64,000 nucleotides of DNA from Nematostella vectensis (Eukaryota; Cnidaria; Anthozoa; Actiniaria; Edwardsiidae). This document shows positions 22,901 to 35,769 of the stretch, in pieces. Within the stretch, counting starts at the first letter, position 1. Every line of letters begins with the position of its first letter. A program made the translations under genes and the position numbers. The stretch covers positions 15,991,994-16,055,993 of the forward strand of contig NC_064040.1 in NCBI RefSeq assembly GCF_932526225.1, read 5' to 3'. The notes beneath the pieces are model-generated. The model did not search any database. It was not told the DNA's origin and worked only from the letters and a program-made list of their open reading frames with translations.

Positions 22901-25900
22901 ATGTTTCCGCCCAGGCTCGAACTGGGGACCTTCTGCGTGTAAAGCAGACGTGATAACCACTACACTACGGAAACTTCACGATTTTCTCTCCTATTAAATG
23001 CGGTGTCATTTGATGTCATCATAATGTACCCCATCCGCAAAAAAAATAATAAAATATTTCCGCCCAGGCTAGAACTGGGGACCTTCTGCGTCTTAGGCAG
23101 ACGTGATAACAACTACACTACGGAAACTTTACGATTTTCTCTCCTATTAAATTCGTTTTCATTCGATGTCATCATATCGATGCACCAACGGCAAAAAAAA
23201 TAAAAAAATGTCCCGGCGGGGCTCGAACTTGGGACCTTCTGCGTGTGAAGCAAACTTTATAAAAACTACACTACAGAAACTTCACGATTAACTCTCCTAT
23301 TAAATGCGGTTTTATTCGATGTCATCATATGGATGCACAAACGGCAAAAAAATTAAAATAATGTTTCCGCCCAGGCTCAAACTGGGGACCTTCTGCGTGT
23401 CAAGCAGACGTGATAACCACTACACTACGGAAACTTCACGATTTTCTCTACTATTACATGCGGTGTCATTTGATGTCATCATATTGTACCCCATCCGCAA
23501 AAAAAATAATAAAATGTTTCCGCCCAGGCTCGAACTGGGGACCTTCTGCGTGTTAGGCAGACGTGATAACCACTACACTACGGAAACTTCACAATTTTCT
23601 CTCCTATTAAATTCGTTTTCATTCGATGTCATCATATCGATGCACCAACGGCAAAAAAATTTAAAAAATGTCCCGGCAGCGCTCGAACTTGGGACCTTCT
23701 GCGTGTAAAGCAGACGTGATAAACACTACACTACGGAAACTTCACGTCTTTATCCCCTATTAAATGCGGTGTAATTTGACGTCATCATATTGTACCCTAT
23801 CCGCAAAAAAAAATAACAAAATGTTTCCGCCCAGGCTCGAACTGGGGACCTTCTGCGTGTAAAGCAGACGTGATAACCACTACACTACGGAAACTTCACG
23901 ATTTTCTCTCCTATTAAATGCGGTGTCATTTGATGTCATCATATTGTACCCCATCCGCAAAAAAAATAATAAAATGTTTCCGCCCAGGCTCGAACTGGGG
24001 ACCTTCTGCGTGTTAGGCAGATGTGATAACCACTACACTACGGACACTTAACGATTTTCTCTCCTATTAAATGCAGTGACATTTGATGTCATCATATTGT
24101 ACCCCATCCGCAAAAAAAAAATAACAAAACCTTTCCGCCCAGGCTCGAAAAGGGGACCTTCTGTGTGTAAAGCAGACGTGATAACCACTACACTACGGAA
24201 ACTTCACGATTATCTCTCCTATTAAATGCGGTGTCATTTGATGTCATCATATTGTACCCCATCCGCAAAAATTATATAAATATATATATATTCCCGCCCA
24301 GGCTCCCTAATTAAATGCGGTTGCATTCGCTGTCATCATATAGATGCACCAACGGCAAAAAATGTAAATAATGTTTCCGCCCAGGCTCGAACTGGGGACC
24401 TTCTGCGTGTGAGGCAGACGTGCTAACCACTACACTACGGAAACTTCACGATTATCTCTCCTATTAAATGCGGTGTCATTTGATGTCATCATATTTTACC
24501 CAATCCGCAAAAAAAAAAATAACAAAATGTTTCCGCCCAGGCTCGAACTGGGGACCTTCTGCGTGTAAAGCAGACGTGATAACCACTACACTACGGAAAC
24601 TTCACGATTATCTCTCCTATTAAATGCAGTGTCATTTGATGTCATCATATTGTACCCCATCCGCAAAAAAAAAATATATATATATTCCAGCCCAGGCTCC
24701 CTAATTAAATGCGGTTGCATTCGATGTCATCATATGGATGCACCAACGGCAAAAGATTTAAATAATGTTTCCGCCCAGGCTCGAACAGGGGACCTTCTGC
24801 GTGTTAGGAAGACGTGATAACCACTACACTACGGAAACTTAACGATTATCTCTCCTATTAAATGCTGTGTCATTTGATGTCATCATATTGTACCCCATCC
24901 GCAAAAAAAAATAACAAAATGTTTCCGCCCAGGCTCGAACTGGGGACCTTCTGCGTGTAAAGCAGACGTGATAACCACTACACTACGGAAACTTCACGAT
25001 TTTCTCTCCTATTAAATGCGGTGTCATTTGATGTCATCATATTGTACCCCATCCACAAAAAAAATAATAAAATGTTTCCGCCCAGGCTCGAACTGGGGAC
25101 CTTCTGCGTCTTAGGCAGACGTGATAACAACTACACTACGGAAACTTTACGATTTTCTCTCCTATTAAATTCGTTTTCATTCGATGTCGTCATATCGATG
25201 CACCAACGGCAAAAAAATTTAAAAAATGTCCCGGCGGGGCTCGAACTTGGGACCTTCTGCGTGTGAAGCAAACTTGATAAAAACTACACTACAGAAACTT
25301 CACGATTAACTCTCCTATTAAATGCGGTTTAATTCGATGTCATCATATGGATGCACAAATGGCAAAAAAATTAAAATAATGTTTCCGCCCAGGCTCGAAG
25401 TGGGGACCTTCTGCGTGTCAAGCAGACGTGATAACCACTACACTACGGAAACTTCACGATTTGCTCTCCTATTACATGCGGTGTCATTTGATGTCATCAT
25501 ATTGTACCCCATCCGCAAAAAAAATAATAAAATGTTTCCGCCCAGGCTCGAACTGGGGACCTTCTGCGTGTTAGGCAGACGTGATAACCACTACACTACG
25601 GAAACTTCACAATTTTCTCTCCTATTAAATTCGTTTTCATTCGATGTCATCATATCGATGCACCAACGGCAAAAAAATTTAAAAAATGTCCCTGCGGGGC
25701 TCGAACTTGGGACCTTCTGCGTGTAAAGCAGACGTGATAAACACTACACTACGGAAACTTCACGACTTTATCCCCTATTAAATGCGGTGTAATTTGATGT
25801 CATCATATTGTACCCTATCCGCAAAAAAAAATAACAAAATGTTTCCGCCCAGGCTCGAACTGGGGACCTTCTGCGTGTAAAGAAGACGTGATAACCACTA

Positions 25901-26133
25901 CACTACGGAAACTTCACGATTTTCTCTCCTATTAAATGCGGTGTCATTTGATGTCATCATATTGTACCCCATCCGCAAAAAAAAAATAACAAAACCTTTC
26001 CGCCCAGGCTCGAAAAGGGGACCTTCTGTGTGTAAAGCAGACGTGATAACCACTACACTACGGAAACTTCACGATTATCTCTCCTATTAAATGCGGTGTC
26101 ATTTGATGTCATCATATTGTACCCCATCCGCAA

Positions 26134-26136
<3 letters not shown>

Positions 26137-26198
<62 letters not shown>
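26137..26198. repeat. (AT)31 microsatellite, longest in the window
   Basis: 62 bp of uninterrupted AT repeat just before a truncated tRNA remnant. The homologous tracts are 42 bp (7889), 36 bp (28647) and shorter (31130, 17028, 17974). Pure long AT tracts can extrude cruciforms and are often unstable. Confidence 0.95.
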
Positions 26199-26200
<2 letters not shown>

Positions 26201-26588
26201 CCGCCCAGGCTCCCTAATTAAATGCGGTTGCATTCGCTGTCATCATATGGATGCACCAACGGCAAAAAATGTAAATAATGTTTCCGCCCAGGCTCGAACT
26301 GGGGACCTTCTGCGTGTGAGGCAGACGTGCTAACCACTACACTACGGAAACTTCACGATTATCTCTCCTATTAAATGCGGTGTCATTTGATGTCATCATA
26401 TTGTACCCAATCCGCAAAAAAAATAACAAAATGTTTCCGCCCAGGCTCGAACTGGGGACCTTCTGCGTGTAAAGCAGACGTGATAACCACTACACTACGG
26501 AAACTTCACGATTATCTCTCCTATTAAATGCAGTGTCATTTGATGTCATCATATTGTACCCCATCCGCAAAAAAAAAATATATATATA

Positions 26589-28643
26589 TTCCCGCCCAGG
26601 CTCCCTAATTAAATGCGGTTGCATTCGATGTCATCATATGGATGCACCAACGGCAAAAGATTTGAATGATGTTTCCGCCCAGGCTCGAACAGGGGACCTT
26701 CTGCGTGTTAGGAAGACGTGATAACCACTACACTACGGAAACTTCACGATTATCTCTCCTATTAAATGCGGTGTCATTTGATGTCATCATATTGTACCCC
26801 ATCCGCAAAAAAAAATAACAAAATGTTTCCGCCCAGGCTCGAACTGGGGACCTTCTGCGTGTAAAGCAGACGTGATAACCACTACACTACGGAAACTTCA
26901 CGATTTTCTCTCCTATTAAATGCGGTGTCATTTGATGTCATCATATTGTACCCCATCCACAAAAAAAATAATAAAATGTTTCCGCCCAGGCTCGAACTGG
27001 GGACCTTCTGCGTCTTAGGCAGACGTGATAACAACTACACTACGGAAACTTTACGATTTTCTCTCCTATTAAATTCGTTTTCATTCGATGTCGTCATATC
27101 GATGCACCAACGGCAAAAAAATTTAAAAAATGTCCCGGCGGGGCTCGAACTTGGGACCTTCTGCGTGTAAAGAAGACGTGATAAACACTACACTACGGAA
27201 ACTTCACGACTTTCTCCCCTATTAAATGCGGTGTAATTTGACGTCATCATATTGTACCCCATAGGCAAAAAAAAAATGTTTCCGCCCAGGCTCGAACTGA
27301 GGACCTTCTGCGTGTTAGGCAGACGTGATAACCACTACACTACGGAAACTTCACGATTATCTCTCCTATTAAATGTGGTGTCATTTGATGTCATCATATT
27401 GTACCCCATCCACAAAAAAAATAATAAAATGTTTCCGCCCAGGCTCGAACTGGGGACCTTCTGCGTCTTAGGCAGACGTGATAACAACTACACTACGGAA
27501 ACTTTACGATTTTCTCTCCTATTAAATTCGTTTTCATTCGATGTCGTCATATCGATGCACCAACGGCAAAAAAATTTAAAAAATGTCCCGGCGGGGCTCG
27601 AACTTGGGACCTTCTGCGTGTGAAGCAAACTTGATAAAAACTACACTACAGAAACTTCACGATTAACTCTCCTATTAAATGCGGTTTTATTCGATGTCAT
27701 CATATGGATGCACAAACGGCAAAAAAATTAAAATAATGTTTCCGCCCAGGCTCGAAGTGGGGACCTTCTGCGTGTCAAGCAGACGTGATAACCACTACAC
27801 TACGGATACTTCACGATTTGCTCTCCTATTACATGCGGTGTCATTTGATGTCATCATATTGTACCCCATCCGCAAAAAAAATAATAAAATGTTTCCGCCC
27901 AGGCTCGAACTGGGGACCTTCTGCGTGTTAGGCAGACGTGATAACCACTACACTACGGAAACTTCACAATTTTCTCTCCTATTAAATTCGTTTTCATTCG
28001 ATGTCATCATATCGATGCACCAACGGCAAAAAAATTTAAAAAATGTCCCTGCGGGGCTCGAACTTGGGACCTTCTGCGTGTAAAGCAGACGTGATAAACA
28101 CTACACTACGGAAACTTAACGACTTTATCCCCTATTAAATGCGGTGTAATTTGATGTCATCATATTGTACCCTATCCGCAAAAAAAAATAACAAAATGTT
28201 TCCGCCCAGGCTCGAACTGGGGACCTTCTGCGTGTAAAGAAGACGTGATAACCACTACACTACGGAAACTTCACGATTTTCTCTCCTATTAAATGCGGTG
28301 TCATTTGATGTCATCATATTGTACCCCATCCGCAAAAAAAATAATAAAATGTTTCCGCCCAGGCTCGAACTGGGGACCTTCTGCGTGTTAGGCAGATGTG
28401 ATAACCACTACACTACGGACACTTCACGATTTTCTCTCCTATTAAATGCAGTGACATTTGATGTCATCATATTGTACCCCATCCGCAAAAAAAAAATAAC
28501 AAAACCTTTCCGCCCAGGCTCGAAAAGGGGACCTTCTGTGTGTAAAGCAGACGTGATAACCACTACACTACGGAAACTTCACAATTATCTCTCCTATTAA
28601 ATGCGGTGTCATTTGATGTCATCATATTGTACCCCATCCGCAA

Positions 28644-28684
<41 letters not shown>

Positions 28685-29073
28685 CCGCCCAGGCTCCCTA
28701 ATTAAATGCGGTTGCATTCGCTGTCATCATATGGATGCACCAACGGCAAAAAATGTAAATAATGTTTCCGCCCAGGCTCGAACTGGGGACCTTCTGCGTG
28801 TGAGGCAGACGTGCTAACCACTACACTACGGAAACTTCACGATTATCTCTCCTATTAAATGCGGTGTCATTTGATGTCATCATATTGTACCCAATCCGCA
28901 AAAAAAATAACAAAATGTTTCCGCCCAGGCTCGAACTGGGGACCTTCTGCGTGTAAAGCAGACGTGATAACCACTACACTACGGAAACTTCACGATTATC
29001 TCTCCTATTAAATGCAGTGTCATTTGATGTCATCATATTGTACCCCATCCGCAAAAAAAAAATATATATATAT
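26589..29073 (-). repeat. Zone A short super-unit copy 4 (2.49 kb), 15 tRNA units
   Basis: Keeps the beginning and end of the long super-unit. Order runs from the AAC unit equivalent to 81 through the CAC psi unit equivalent to 996, then jumps to the GAC unit equivalent to 6982. The length difference (about 5.83 kb) equals the distance between the two CAC psi units at 996 and 6829 in copy 1, so recombination between those homologous units explains it. Bodies: 26670 AAC, 26824 TAC, 26977 AAG, 27131 TAC psi, 27277 AAC, 27430 AAG, 27584 CAC psi, 27737 GAC, 27890 AAC, 28044 TAC psi, 28197 TAC, 28350 AAC, 28505 TAC, 28763 CAC, 28916 TAC. Truncated units start near 26588 and 28681. Confidence 0.9.
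28647..28682. repeat. (AT)18 microsatellite
   Basis: 36 bp of pure AT repeat at the same position in the short super-unit as the tract at 26137, showing length change between near-identical copies. Confidence 0.95.
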
Positions 29074-31543
29074 TCCCGCCCAGGCTCCCTAATTAAATGC
29101 GGTTGCATTCGATGTCATCATATGGATGCACCAACGGCAAAAGATTTAAATGATGTTTCCGCCCAGGCTCGAACAGGGGACCTTCTGCGTGTTAGGAAGA
29201 CGTGATAACCACTACACTACGGAAACTTCACGATTATCTCTCCTATTAAATGCGGTGTCATTTGATGTCATCATATTGTACCCCATCCGCAAAAAAAAAT
29301 AACAAAATGTTTCCGCCCAGGCTCGAACTGGGGACCTTCTGCGTGTAAAGCAGACGTGATAACCACTACACTACGGAAACTTCACGATTTTCTCTCCTAT
29401 TAAATGCGGTGTCATTTGATGTCATCATATTGTACCCCATCCACAAAAAAAATAATAAAATGTTTCCGCCCAGGCTCGAACTGGGGACCTTCTGCGTCTT
29501 AGGCAGACGTGATAACAACTACACTACGGAAACTTTACGATTTTCTCTCCTATTAAATTCGTTTTCATTCGATGTCGTCATATCGATGCACCAACGGCAA
29601 AAAAATTTAAAAAATGTCCCGGCGGGGCTCAAACTTGGGACCTTCTGCGTGTAAAGAAGACGTGATAAACACTACACTACGGAAACTTCACGACTTTCTC
29701 CCCTATTAAATGCGGTGTAATTTGACGTCATCATATTGTACCCCATAGGCAAAAAAAAAAATGTTTCCGCCCAGGCTCGAACTGGGGACCTTCTGCGTGT
29801 TAGGCAGACGTGATAACCACTACACTACGGAAACTTCACGATTATCTCTCCTATTAAATGTGGTGTCATTTGATGTCATCATATTGTACCCCATCCACAA
29901 AAAAAATAATAAAATGTTTCCGCCCAGGCTCGAACTGGGGACCTTCTGCGTCTTAGGCAGACGTGATAACAACTACACTACGGAAACTTTACGATTTTCT
30001 CTCCTATTAAATTCGTTTTCATTCGATGTCGTCATATCGATGCACCAACGGCAAAAAAATTTAAAAAATGTCCCGGCGGGGCTCGAACTTGGGACCTTCT
30101 GCGTGTGAAGCAAACTTGATAAAAACTACACTACAGAAACTTCACGATTAACTCTCCTATTAAATGCGGTTTTATTCGATGTCATCATATGGATGCACAA
30201 ACGGCAAAAAAATTAAAATAATGTTTCCGCCCAGGCTCGAAGTGGGGACCTTCTGCGTGTCAAGCAGACGTGATAACCACTACACTACGGAAACTTCACG
30301 ATTTGCTCTCCTATTACATGCGGTGTCATTTGATGTCATCATATTGTACCCCATCCGCAAAAAAAATAATAAAATGTTTCCGCCCAGGCTCGAACTGGGG
30401 ACCTTCTGCGTGTTAGGCAGACGTGATAACCACTACACTACGGAAACTTCACAATTTTCTCTCCTATTAAATTCGTTTTCATTCGATGTCATCATATCGA
30501 TGCACCAACGGCAAAAAAATTTAAAAAATGTCCCTGCGGGGCTCGAACTTGGGACCTTCTGCGTGTAAAGCAGACGTGATAAACACTACACTACGGAAAC
30601 TTCACGACTTTATCCCCTATTAAATGCGGTGTAATTTGATGTCATCATATTGTACCCTATCCGCAAAAAAAAATAACAAAATGTTTCCGCCCAGGCTCGA
30701 ACTGGGGACCTTCTGCGTGTAAAGAAGACGTGATAACCACTACACTACGGAAACTTCACGATTTTCTCTCCTATTAAATGCGGTGTCATTTGATGTCATC
30801 ATATTGTACCCCATCCGCAAAAAAAATAATAAAATGTTTCCGCCCAGGCTCGAACTGGGGACCTTCTGCGTGTTAGGCAGATGTGATAACCACTACACTA
30901 CGGACACTTCACGATTTTCTCTCCTATTAAATGCAGTGACATTTGATGTCATCATATTGTACCCCATCCGCAAAAAAAAAATAACAAAACCTTTCCGCCC
31001 AGGCTCGAAAAGGGGACCTTCTGTGTGTAAAGCAGACGTGATAACCACTACACTACGGAAACTTCACGATTATCTCTCCTATTAAATGCGGTGTCATTTG
31101 ATGTCATCATATTGTACCCCATCCGCAAAAAATATATATATATATATATATATTCCCGCCCAGGCTCCCTAATTAAATGCGGTTGCATTCGCTGTCATCA
31201 TATGGATGCACCAACGGCAAAAAATGTAAATAATGTTTCCGCCCAGGCTCGAACTGGGGACCTTCTGCGTGTGAGGCAGACGTGCTAACCATTACACTAC
31301 GGAAACTTCACGATTATCTCTCCTATTAAATGCGGTGTCATTTGATGTCATCATATTGTACCCAATCCGCAAAAAAAATAACAAAATGTTTACGCCCAGG
31401 CTCGAACTGGGGACCTTCTGCGTGTAAAGCAGACGTGATAACCACTACACTACGGAAACTTCACGATTATCTCTCCTATTAAATGCAGTGTCATTTGATG
31501 TCATCATATTGTACCCCATCCGCAAAAAAAAAATATATATATA
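29074..31543 (-). repeat. Zone A short super-unit copy 5 (2.47 kb), 15 tRNA units
   Basis: Nearly identical in order and sequence to the preceding short copy (offset 2484-2485, then about 2470 after a shorter (AT)n tract). Bodies: 29154 AAC, 29308 TAC, 29461 AAG, 29615 TAC psi, 29762 AAC, 29915 AAG, 30069 CAC psi, 30222 GAC, 30375 AAC, 30529 TAC psi, 30682 TAC, 30835 AAC, 30990 TAC, 31234 CAC, 31387 TAC. Truncated units start near 29073 and 31153. The adjacent pair of short copies implies tandem duplication after the internal deletion. Confidence 0.9.
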
Positions 31544-33082
31544 TTCCCGCCCAGGCTCCCTAATTAAATGCGGTTGCATTCGATGTCATCATATGGATGC
31601 ACCAACGGCAAAAGATTTAAATGATGTTTCCGCCCAGGCTCGAACAGGGGACCTTCTGCGTGTTAGGAAGACGTGATAACCACTACACTACGGAAACTTC
31701 ACGATTATCTCTCCTATTAAATGCGGTGTCATTTGATGTCATCATATTGTACCCAATCCGCAAAAAAAATAACAAAATGTTTCCGCCCAGGCTCGAACTG
31801 GGGACCTTCTGCGTGTAAAGCAGACGTGATAACCACTACACTACGGAAACTTCAGGATTTTCTCTCCTATTAAATGCAGTGTCATTTGATGTCATCATAT
31901 TGTACCCCATCCGCAAAAAAAAAATATATATATATTCCCGCCCAGGCTCCCTAATTAAATGCGGTTGCATTCGATGTCATCATATGGATGCACCAACGGC
32001 AAAAGATTTAAATGATGTTTCCGCCCAGGCTCGAACAGGGGACCTTCTGCGTGTTAGGAAGACGTGATAACCACTACACTACGGAAACTTCACGATTATC
32101 TCTCCTATTAAATGCGGTGTCATTTGATGTCATCATATTGTACCCCATCCGCAAAAAAAAATAACAAAATGTTTCCGCCCAGGCTCGAACTGGGGACCTT
32201 CTGCGTGTAAAGCAGACGTGATAACCACTACACTACGGAAACTTCACGATTTTCTCTCCTATTAAATGCGGTGTCATTTGATGTCATCATATTGTACCCC
32301 ATCCACAAAAAAAATAATAAAATGTTTCCGCCCAGGCTCGAACTGGGGACCTTCTGCGTCTTAGGCAGACGTGATAACAACTACACTACGGAAACTTTAC
32401 GATTTTCTCTCCTATTAAATTCGTTTTCATTCGATGTCGTCATATCGATGCACCAACGGCAAAAAAATTTAAAAAATGTCCCGGCGGGGCTCGAACTTGG
32501 GACCTTCTGCGTGTAAAGAAGACGTGATAAACACTACACTACGGAAACTTCACGACTTTCTCCCCTATTAAATGCGGTGTAATTTGACGTCATCATATTT
32601 TACCCCATAGGCAAAAAAAAAATGTTTCCGCCCAGGCTCGAACTGGGGACCTTCTGCGTGTTAGGCAGACGTGATAACCACTACACTACGGAAACTTCAC
32701 GATTATCTCTCCTATTAAATGTGGTGTCATTTGATGTCATCATATTGTACCCCATCCACAAAAAAAATAATAAAATGTTTCCGCCCAGGCTCGAACTGGG
32801 GACCTTCTGCGTCTTAGGCAGACGTGATAACAACTACACTACGGAAACTTTACGATTTTCTCTCCTATTAAATTCGTTTTCATTCGATGTCGTCATATCG
32901 ATGCACCAACGGCAAAAAAATTTAAAAAATGTCCCGGCGGGGCTCGAACTTGGGACCTTCTGCGTGTGAAGCAAACTTGATAAAAACTACACTACAGAAA
33001 CTTCACGATTAACTCTCCTATTAAATGCGGTTTTATTCGATGTCATCATATGGATGCACAAACTGCAAAAAAATTAAAATAA

Positions 33083-33156
33083 TGTTTCCGCCCAGGCTCG
33101 AACTGGGGACCTTCTGCGTGTCAAGCAGACGTGATAAACCACTACACTACGGAAAC
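33083..33156 (-). tRNA. tRNA-Val(GAC), 74 nt, enlarged D loop
   Basis: GAC anticodon, perfect T arm and acceptor stem, but one extra T in the D loop (GGTTTATC). D-loop length varies naturally, so this is the best-preserved GAC copy in the window. Its upstream neighbour spacer and order match the other GAC units. Confidence 0.7.
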
Positions 33157-34697
33157 TTCACGATTTGCTCTCCTATTACATGCGGTGTCATTTGATGTCA
33201 TCATATTGTACCCCATCCGCAAAAAAAATAATAAAATGTTTCCGCCCAGGCTCGAACTGGGGACCTTCTGCGTGTTAGGCAGACGTGATAACCACTACAC
33301 TACGGAAACTTCACAATTTTCTCTCCTATTAAATTCGTTTTCATTCGATGTCATCATATCGATGCACCAACGGCAAAAAAATTTAAAAAATGTCCCGGCG
33401 GGGCTCGAACTTGGGACCTTCTGCGTGTAAAGCAGACGTGATAAACACTACACTACGGAAACTTCACGACTTTATCCCCTATTAAATGCGGTGTAATTTG
33501 ACGTCATAATATTGTACCCCATAGGCAAAAAAAAAAATGTTTCCGCCCAGGCTCGAACTGGGGACCTTCTGCGTGTTAGGCAGACGTGATAACCACTACA
33601 CTACGGAAACTTCACGATTATCTCTCCTATTAAATGTGGTGTCATTTGATGTCATCATATTGTACACCATCCGCAAAAAAAATAATAAAATGTTTCCGCC
33701 CAGGCTCGAACTGGGGACCTTCTGCGTGTTAGGCAGACGTGATAACTACTACACTACGAAAACTTCACAATTTTCTCTCCTAATCAATTCGTTTTCATTC
33801 GATGTCATCATATCGATGCACCAACGGCAAAAAAAATTAAAAAATGTCCCGGCGGAGCTCGAACTTGGGACCTATTCTGCGTGTGAAGCAAACTTGATAA
33901 AAATTACACTACGGAAACTTCACGATTAACTCTCCTATTAAGTGTGGTGTCATTTGATGTCATCATATTGTACCCCATCCGCAAAAAAAAATAACAAAAT
34001 ACTTCCGCCAAGGCTCCCTAATTAAATGCGGTTTTATTCGATGTCATCATATGGATGCACCAACGGCAAAAAATTAAAATAATGTTTCCGCCCAGGCTCG
34101 AACTGGGGACCTTCTGCGTGTGAGACAGACGTGATAACCACTACACTACGGAAACTTCACGATTATCTCTCCTATTAAATGCGGTGTCATTTGATGTCAT
34201 CATATTGTACCCCATCCGCAAAAAAAACATAACAAAATGTTTCCGCCCAGGCTCGAACTGGGGACCTTCTGCGTGTAAAGCAGACGTGATAACCACTACA
34301 CTACGGAAACTTCACGATTTTCTCTCCTATTAAATGCGGTGTCATTTGATATCATCATATTGTACCCCATCCGCAAAAAAAATAATAAAATGTTTCCGCC
34401 CAGGCTCGAACTTGGGACCTTCTGCGTGTTAGGCAGACGTGATAACTACTACACTACGGAAACTTCACACTTTTCTGTCCTAATAAATTCGTTTTCATTC
34501 GATGCCATCATATCGATGCACCAACGGCAAAAAAAATTAAAAAATGTCCCGGCGAGGCTCGAATTTGGGACCTTCTGCGTGTGAAGCAAACTTGATAAAA
34601 ACTACACTACAGAAACTTCACGATTAACTCTCCTATTAAATGCGGTTTTATTCGATGTCATCATATGGATGCACAAACGTCAAAAAGATTAAAATAA

Positions 34698-34770
34698 TGT
34701 TTCCGCCAAGGCTCGAACTGGGGACCTTCTGCGTATAAAGCAGACGTGATAACCACTACACTACGGAAAC
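34698..34770 (-). tRNA. tRNA-Val body with anticodon TAT (Ile-type), single copy
   Basis: Loop TTTATAC gives TAT, one change (C36 to T) from TAC, which would pair with isoleucine AUA. It also has one T-stem mismatch (CTTGG side). It is the only TAT unit found and lies in the divergent distal part of zone A. Most simply a single mutation in a decaying copy. Confidence 0.6.
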
Positions 34771-35696
34771 TTCACGATTTTCTCTCCTATTACATGCGGT
34801 GTCATTTGATGTCATCATATTGTACCCCATCCGCAAAAAAAATAATAAAATGTTTCCGCCCAGGCTCGAACTGGGGACCTTCTGCGTGTTAGGCAGACGT
34901 GATAACCACTACACTACGGAAACTTCACAATTTTCTCTCCTATTAAATTCGTTTTCATTCGATGTCATCATATCGATGCACCAACGGCAAAAAAATTTAA
35001 AAAATGTCCCGGCGGGGCTCGAACTTGGGACCTTCTGCGTGTAAAGAAGACGTGATAAACACTACACTACGGAAACTTCACGACTTTCTCCCCTATTAAA
35101 TGCGGTGTAATTTGACGTCATCATATTGTACCCCATAGGCAAAAAAAAAATGTTTTCGCCCAGGCTCGAACTGGGGACCTTCTGCGTGTTAGGCAGACGT
35201 GATAACCACTACACTACGGAAACTTCACGATTATCTCTCCTATTAAATGTGGTGTCATTTGATGTCATCATATTGTACCCCATCCGCAAAAAAAATAATA
35301 AAATGTTTTCGCCCAGGCTCGAACTGGGGACCTTCTGCGTGTTAGGCAGACGTGATAACTACTACACTACGAAAACTTCACAATTTTCTCTCCTAATAAA
35401 TTCGTTTTCATTCGATGTCATCATATCGATGCACCAACGACAAAAAAAATTAAAAAATGTCCCGGCGGAGCTCGAACTTGGGACCTATTCTGCGTGTGAA
35501 GCAAACTTGATAAAAACTACACTACGGAAACTTCACGATTAACTCTCCTATTAAATGTGGTGTCATTTGATGTCATCATATTGTACCCCATCCGCAAAAA
35601 AAAAATAACAAAATACTTCCGCTAAGGCTCCCTAATTAAATGCGGTTTTATTCGATGTCATCATATGGATGCACCAACGGCAAAAAATTTAAATAA

Positions 35697-35769
35697 TGTT
35701 TCCGCCCAGGCTCGAACTGGGGACCTTCTGCGTGTGAGGCAGACGTGATAACCACTACACTACGGAAAC
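35697..35769 (-). tRNA. tRNA-Val(CAC), canonical
   Basis: Perfect 73-nt CAC gene, base for base the same body as 15550. It lies next to zone B and is followed by the second spacer lineage, so its terminator is the weaker, later T-run. Confidence 0.92.

Larger units (their letters stand above)
18392..26588 (-). repeat. Zone A super-unit copy 3 (8.20 kb), 47 tRNA units
   Basis: Collinear with copy 1, without the 1335-bp extra copy seen in copy 2. Bodies: 18473 AAC, 18627 TAC, 18780 AAG, 18934 TAC psi, 19081 AAC (3-nt insertion), 19237 AAG, 19391 CAC psi, 19544 AAC, 19699 TAC psi, 19845 TAC, 20082 CAC, 20236 TAC, 20389 AAC, 20547 TAC, 20697 TAC, 20851 AAC, 21088 TAC, 21325 TAC, 21571 CAC, 21725 TAC, 21878 AAC, 22036 TAC, 22274 TAC, 22510 TAC, 22748 AAC, 22902 TAC, 23055 AAG, 23209 CAC psi, 23362 GAC, 23515 AAC, 23669 TAC psi, 23822 TAC, 23975 AAC, 24130 TAC, 24372 CAC, 24528 TAC, 24766 AAC, 24920 TAC, 25073 AAG, 25227 CAC psi, 25380 GAC, 25533 AAC, 25687 TAC psi, 25840 TAC, 25995 TAC, 26279 CAC, 26432 TAC. 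The unit at 19845 reads TAC where copies 1 and 2 (1450, 9772) read AAC. Near 25.99 kb one AAC unit (7594 in copy 1) is missing. Confidence 0.9.
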
